A DNA stretch of 64,000 nt. Origin: Flavobacterium undicola. Its GTDB lineage: Bacteria > Bacteroidota > Bacteroidia > Flavobacteriales > Flavobacteriaceae. Each line of letters opens with the position of its first letter. The first letter of the stretch is position 1. The DNA is taken from the NCBI RefSeq assembly GCF_009909155.2, contig NZ_JAAAPM020000009.1:1-64000 (forward strand), in the 5' to 3' direction. The translations under genes and the position numbers were made by a program. Positions 60,733 through 64,000 of the stretch are shown piece by piece. The notes beneath the pieces were generated by a model. It did no database searches. It was not told the DNA's origin and saw nothing but the letters and a program-made list of their open reading frames with translations.

Positions 60733-63700
60733 TTAAAATTGTAAATTAACCCCTAACATAAATGTTTTGGCTTGTGGATAAAATCCTCTATCAATCCCCA
60801 TTACACTTCCACCAATTTCCGGATCATATCCTGTGTATTTTGTGAATGTAAATAAGTTCTCCCCCGTTAAATAAATTCTTGTTCTGCTTAATCCCGCTTT
60901 TTTGATAATATCGGTTGGTAAGCTATAACCAAATTGAATGGTTTTAATTCTGAAATAATCTCCATCTTCCAGATAAAAATCTGAGGGGTTATTGAAGTTT
61001 TTATTCGTATCGTTACTTGTTAATCTAGGATAAGCAGTAGAACTTCCTTCTCCTGTCCAACGACCTAAAGCTGCTGTTTGATAATTTGCATTTGCAATAT
61101 CAAGTCTTCTTAATCCTTGGTAGATTTGATTTCCGGCTGCTCCTTGTCCAAAAACTAATAAATCGAAGTTTTTGTAATCTAAATTAACGGTAAGTCCGTA
61201 AGTATATTTAGGGATTGGAGTTCCAATGTATGTTCTGTCATCAGCAGTAATAGAACCATCTCCATTTGTATCTTGCCAACGAAAATCTCCAGGTTTAGCA
61301 TTTGGCTGAATTAAACCTCCGGAAGTATTTGTATAAGCTGCGATTTCAGCCTCATTTTGAAAAATCCCTTGTGTTTTAAATCCATAAAAAGCATTATAAG
61401 CTTGTCCTACTTCAACTCTTGTTATTGGGTAAGTACTTGATTGTACCGTTTGTCCTCCTGATAAAAACTGGATACCATTTCCCAAATTAGTAACCTCATT
61501 TTCTAAGTAAGAAAGATTTGCATTTACAGCAATATTTAATCCACCTACTTTTTTACGGTAACCTAATTCAAAATCTAAACCTCTGTTTTCCATATCAGCA
61601 ACGTTTCCAACAGGGTTCCCTGTAGAACCTATATATCCTGGCAAAACAACATCTTGCAAAATTCCTGTTGTTTTTTTAAGATACCAATCCATTGAGAAAT
61701 TGAAATCTTTAAAGAATGTAGCATCAAAACCAATGTTTGTTTGGCTAGTTTCTTCCCATCTTAAATCAGGATTTGATGGAGCATTAGGACTGTTACCAAT
61801 TGTCACCGAACCAGTATTACCAATAGTGTAGTTTCTACCACCACCTACAGTAGCTAAATATCTAAAATCTCCGATAGCGTCATTTCCAGTAACTCCATAA
61901 CCTCCCCTAAATTTCAATTGAGTAACTATGTTATTCTCTTTCCAGAAACCTTCTTTAGAAGCTACCCATCCTAAAGAGAATGATGGGAAAGTTCCGTATT
62001 TGTTGTTAGATCCAAAACGAGAAGATCCATCTCTACGAATAATAGCTGTTAAAAGATATTTTTCTTTAAAATCATAGTTTAATCTGGAAAATAAAGAGGT
62101 AACGATGTGTTCTGCACCTGTATAAGCTGATGCAATAATTTGCTCTGATGGTATATTAAAATTAAAAGAAGCGTCTTTGTAACTAGATACCGGTAAATTA
62201 TTGTAAGTAACATTAGTTCCACTATTAATATTATCTACATAAGAACCTTGGCCAATTAAAATACTAAAATTGTGATCACTAATTTGTTTAGTATACAATA
62301 CCGTATTTTCAATATTCCAACCAAATCCTTTATTTGTACCTCTGGAAAGATTATTTTGTTGAATGATAAAAGTTGAGTTTAAATAAGCAACTGGTGTAAA
62401 ACTTTCATATCCCCAATATGCTAATTTACCACCTAGAGTACTTCTAAATTTCAAACCTGTAATTGGCTCAATTTCTAAATAAGCATTACCAACAAAGTTA
62501 TCTGACCATCCGTAGTTCCCTAAACGAGTTTGTGTATAAGCTAACGGGTTAGACATTTCCTGAGTAACCCATGGAGAAATTCCGTAAGGATTACCGTTTG
62601 CATCTCTAAAAATTCCATTTTGATTGCTATATGGTGATCCATTAATACGAACTGGGTCAGTTTCAACAATTGGAGTAATAGGATCTAAATTGATAGCTGA
62701 ACTTAATGGTCCTCCAAATTCACTATTAGTATTTCCTAAACCAACATTCTTCTCTCTGGAAAATCCTAAAGTTTGTCCAAAAGTCACACCTTTAATAATT
62801 TTATGAGTAGAGTTTAAACGAATGTTTTTTCTTGTATAATTAGAAATATCAGTAGTTACGATACCTTCCTGATCTAAAAGACCGAAAGAAGCATAAAAAG
62901 TTGAAACATCATTTCCTCCGCTTAAACTTAATTCATGTCCAATTCTGCGAGCACGATCATTAAAAATAGCATCTTGCCAATTACTTCCTTTGCCAAATGA
63001 TTTTGGATCAGCAAATCTCACGCTTCCTCCACCAGCAACTAACGACTCGTTAATCAAAGTAGCGTATTGCTCTCCATTTAATAAATCAAGTTTTCTAGCA
63101 GCTTGAGAAACTCCTGAATAGCCATTATAGTTAACACTTAATTTGCCTGATTTACCTTTTTTTGTAGTTACAAGGATAACGCCAGTTGCTGCTCTTGCTC
63201 CATAAATAGCTTGGGAAGCAGCATCTTTTAAAACCTCAATAGAAGCAATATCAGATTGATTCAAATATCCAATACCACCCGCATCAACAACAACTCCATC
63301 CACAACCCATAACGGTTCGTTATTACCAAATGTAGTAATACCACGAACTCTAATCGTTGCCGAAGAACCTGGTTGTCCAGAGTTTGCAGCAATTGTAAGT
63401 CCCGAAACTCTACCTTGTAAAGATTGTTCAACTCTTGTTATTGGTAAATCTTTTAAATCTGAAGCCTTAATACTGGAAATTGCTCCGGTAACAACTGATT
63501 TTTTTTGAGTTCCATATCCAACTACGACAACTTCATTTAATGATTGAGATTCCGGTTTTAATTGAATGGTAATTTTTGTTCTTCCACTTACAGCTTCAGC
63601 AACTGTAGTATATCCTATAAAAGTAACTGTCAAAACACCATTTGAAGGTACTTCCATTTGGAATTTCCCATCAAAATCTGATGTAGTTGACTTCACTGTG

Positions 63701-63843
63701 CCTTTTAATAGTATAGTAGCACCTGGAATTGGCATTCCGCTTTCATCTGAAACATTTCCCTTAACGATAACATCCTGTGCTTGTCCGTAAACTGAGAATA
63801 GAATAGATGAAAAACAAAAAATAATTAATTTGGTTAATTTCAT
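60733..63843 (-). CDS. susC: SusC/RagA-family TonB-linked outer-membrane transporter
   Basis: A 1036-residue outer-membrane importer. It has a signal peptide (to about residue 22, YGQAQ), a CarboxypepD_reg-like domain (~25-100), the SusC box LNEVVVVGYGTQKKSVVTGAI, a plug with RVRGITTFGNNEPLWVVDGVVV, and a long barrel ending TFMLGVNLQF. It moves oligosaccharides into the periplasm powered by TonB. It is the first gene of the polysaccharide locus, under the promoter described at 63883-63911. Confidence 0.95.
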   Translation of the reverse strand: MKLTKLIIFCFSSILFSVYGQAQDVIVKGNVSDESGMPIPGATILLKGTVKSTTSDFDGKFQMEVPSNGVLTVTFIGYTTVAEAVSGRTKITIQLKPESQSLNEVVVVGYGTQKKSVVTGAISSIKASDLKDLPITRVEQSLQGRVSGLTIAANSGQPGSSATIRVRGITTFGNNEPLWVVDGVVVDAGGIGYLNQSDIASIEVLKDAASQAIYGARAATGVILVTTKKGKSGKLSVNYNGYSGVSQAARKLDLLNGEQYATLINESLVAGGGSVRFADPKSFGKGSNWQDAIFNDRARRIGHELSLSGGNDVSTFYASFGLLDQEGIVTTDISNYTRKNIRLNSTHKIIKGVTFGQTLGFSREKNVGLGNTNSEFGGPLSSAINLDPITPIVETDPVRINGSPYSNQNGIFRDANGNPYGISPWVTQEMSNPLAYTQTRLGNYGWSDNFVGNAYLEIEPITGLKFRSTLGGKLAYWGYESFTPVAYLNSTFIIQQNNLSRGTNKGFGWNIENTVLYTKQISDHNFSILIGQGSYVDNINSGTNVTYNNLPVSSYKDASFNFNIPSEQIIASAYTGAEHIVTSLFSRLNYDFKEKYLLTAIIRRDGSSRFGSNNKYGTFPSFSLGWVASKEGFWKENNIVTQLKFRGGYGVTGNDAIGDFRYLATVGGGRNYTIGNTGSVTIGNSPNAPSNPDLRWEETSQTNIGFDATFFKDFNFSMDWYLKKTTGILQDVVLPGYIGSTGNPVGNVADMENRGLDFELGYRKKVGGLNIAVNANLSYLENEVTNLGNGIQFLSGGQTVQSSTYPITRVEVGQAYNAFYGFKTQGIFQNEAEIAAYTNTSGGLIQPNAKPGDFRWQDTNGDGSITADDRTYIGTPIPKYTYGLTVNLDYKNFDLLVFGQGAAGNQIYQGLRRLDIANANYQTAALGRWTGEGSSTAYPRLTSNDTNKNFNNPSDFYLEDGDYFRIKTIQFGYSLPTDIIKKAGLSRTRIYLTGENLFTFTKYTGYDPEIGGSVMGIDRGFYPQAKTFMLGVNLQF

Positions 63844-63882
63844 TTTTCAATTTTTTTTAGTTAATAGATTAGTAATATGATG

Positions 63883-63911
63883 CAATATTAGGCGTATTTT
63901 TATTTGATCAA
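63883..63911 (-). promoter_or_regulatory. Candidate susC promoter
   Basis: On the minus strand, TTG (63909-63911), an 18-bp spacer and TAATATTG (63883-63890), one mismatch from TAnnTTTG. The leader would be about 35 nt. Confidence 0.5.
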
Positions 63912-63929
63912 TAAATAACCATCCTTACA

Positions 63930-63962
63930 AAACCATATCAAACCTTAAAAAAAACCATATCA
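63930..63962 (-). promoter_or_regulatory. Tandem direct repeats upstream of susC
   Basis: TGATATGGTTT (minus strand) occurs at 63930-63940 and 63952-63962, exactly 22 bp apart, about two helical turns. They lie directly upstream of the -33 box, where an activator such as an AraC-type or hybrid two-component regulator would bind. Confidence 0.6.
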
Positions 63963-64000
63963 TTAGCTTATCAATATTTTTGTAAAATACTCATTTTTAA

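Overview
The window is a low-GC chromosomal segment from a member of the Bacteroidota, almost certainly Flavobacterium or a close relative. The evidence is the gldF-gldG gliding genes beside dnaN, SusC/SusD-type glycan uptake, TamL lipoprotein plus TamB, promoters of the TTG / TAnnTTTG type, near absence of Shine-Dalgarno sequences, and a B12 riboswitch in front of a TonB-dependent receptor. No rRNA, tRNA, CRISPR array, complete insertion sequence or prophage was seen.

Layout. (1) 0.2-11.3 kb is mostly core: an orphan gene next to an attC-like hairpin, phoH, an S-adenosylmethionine hydrolase, gldF-gldG, dnaN, a membrane MutS-like ATPase, a universal stress protein and mnmE. (2) 11.4-13.1 kb is a tripartite HipBST-type toxin-antitoxin locus with three copies of one operator spaced exactly 71 bp apart. 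(3) 13.1-39.7 kb is a large cobalamin locus. It holds cobB; pduX-cobQ-cobD-cbiB; a B12 riboswitch; an outer-membrane receptor with an N-terminal [2Fe-2S] ferredoxin domain; two NicO-type cobalt/nickel permeases; a cbiX chelatase; the corrin-ring enzymes CobI, CobJ-CobH, CobL, CbiG-CobM, CobK and CbiD; a ChlI/ChlD-type ATPase; a PduO adenosyltransferase; CobN; and CobW. Genes for the lower nucleotide loop (cobU, cobT, cobS, cobC) and for uroporphyrinogen methylation are absent and must lie elsewhere if synthesis is complete. (4) 39.9-41.9 kb encodes a cytochrome c-like lipoprotein, a YceI protein and a DUF5777 beta-barrel. (5) 42-45.9 kb encodes a PQQ-type sugar dehydrogenase and a GH39-like glycosidase, divergent from an XRE-cupin regulator. 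(6) 46.1-53.5 kb encodes TamB and TamL. (7) 53.5-55 kb holds a 74-bp AAT microsatellite and three small envelope genes. (8) 55.2-64 kb is a polysaccharide-utilisation locus with susC, susD, a PKD/CBM-type surface lipoprotein and two GH30 enzymes, probably acting on a beta-1,6-containing glucan.

The most unusual signal is in the cobalamin locus. A short palindromic repeat with core CTGAGCCTGTCGAAG occurs many times between 14.5 and 38.5 kb; I did not find it outside that interval. Several copies are read in frame as protein. They form the linker of a GIY-YIG nuclease::CobJ::CobH triple fusion and about 58 residues near the N-terminus of CobN, and they rewrite the 3' end of cbiG-cobM and the cobK leader. 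Two structurally surprising fusions lie in this locus: ferredoxin::TonB receptor, with the iron-sulfur domain in front of an intact signal peptide, and GIY-YIG::CobJ::CobH.
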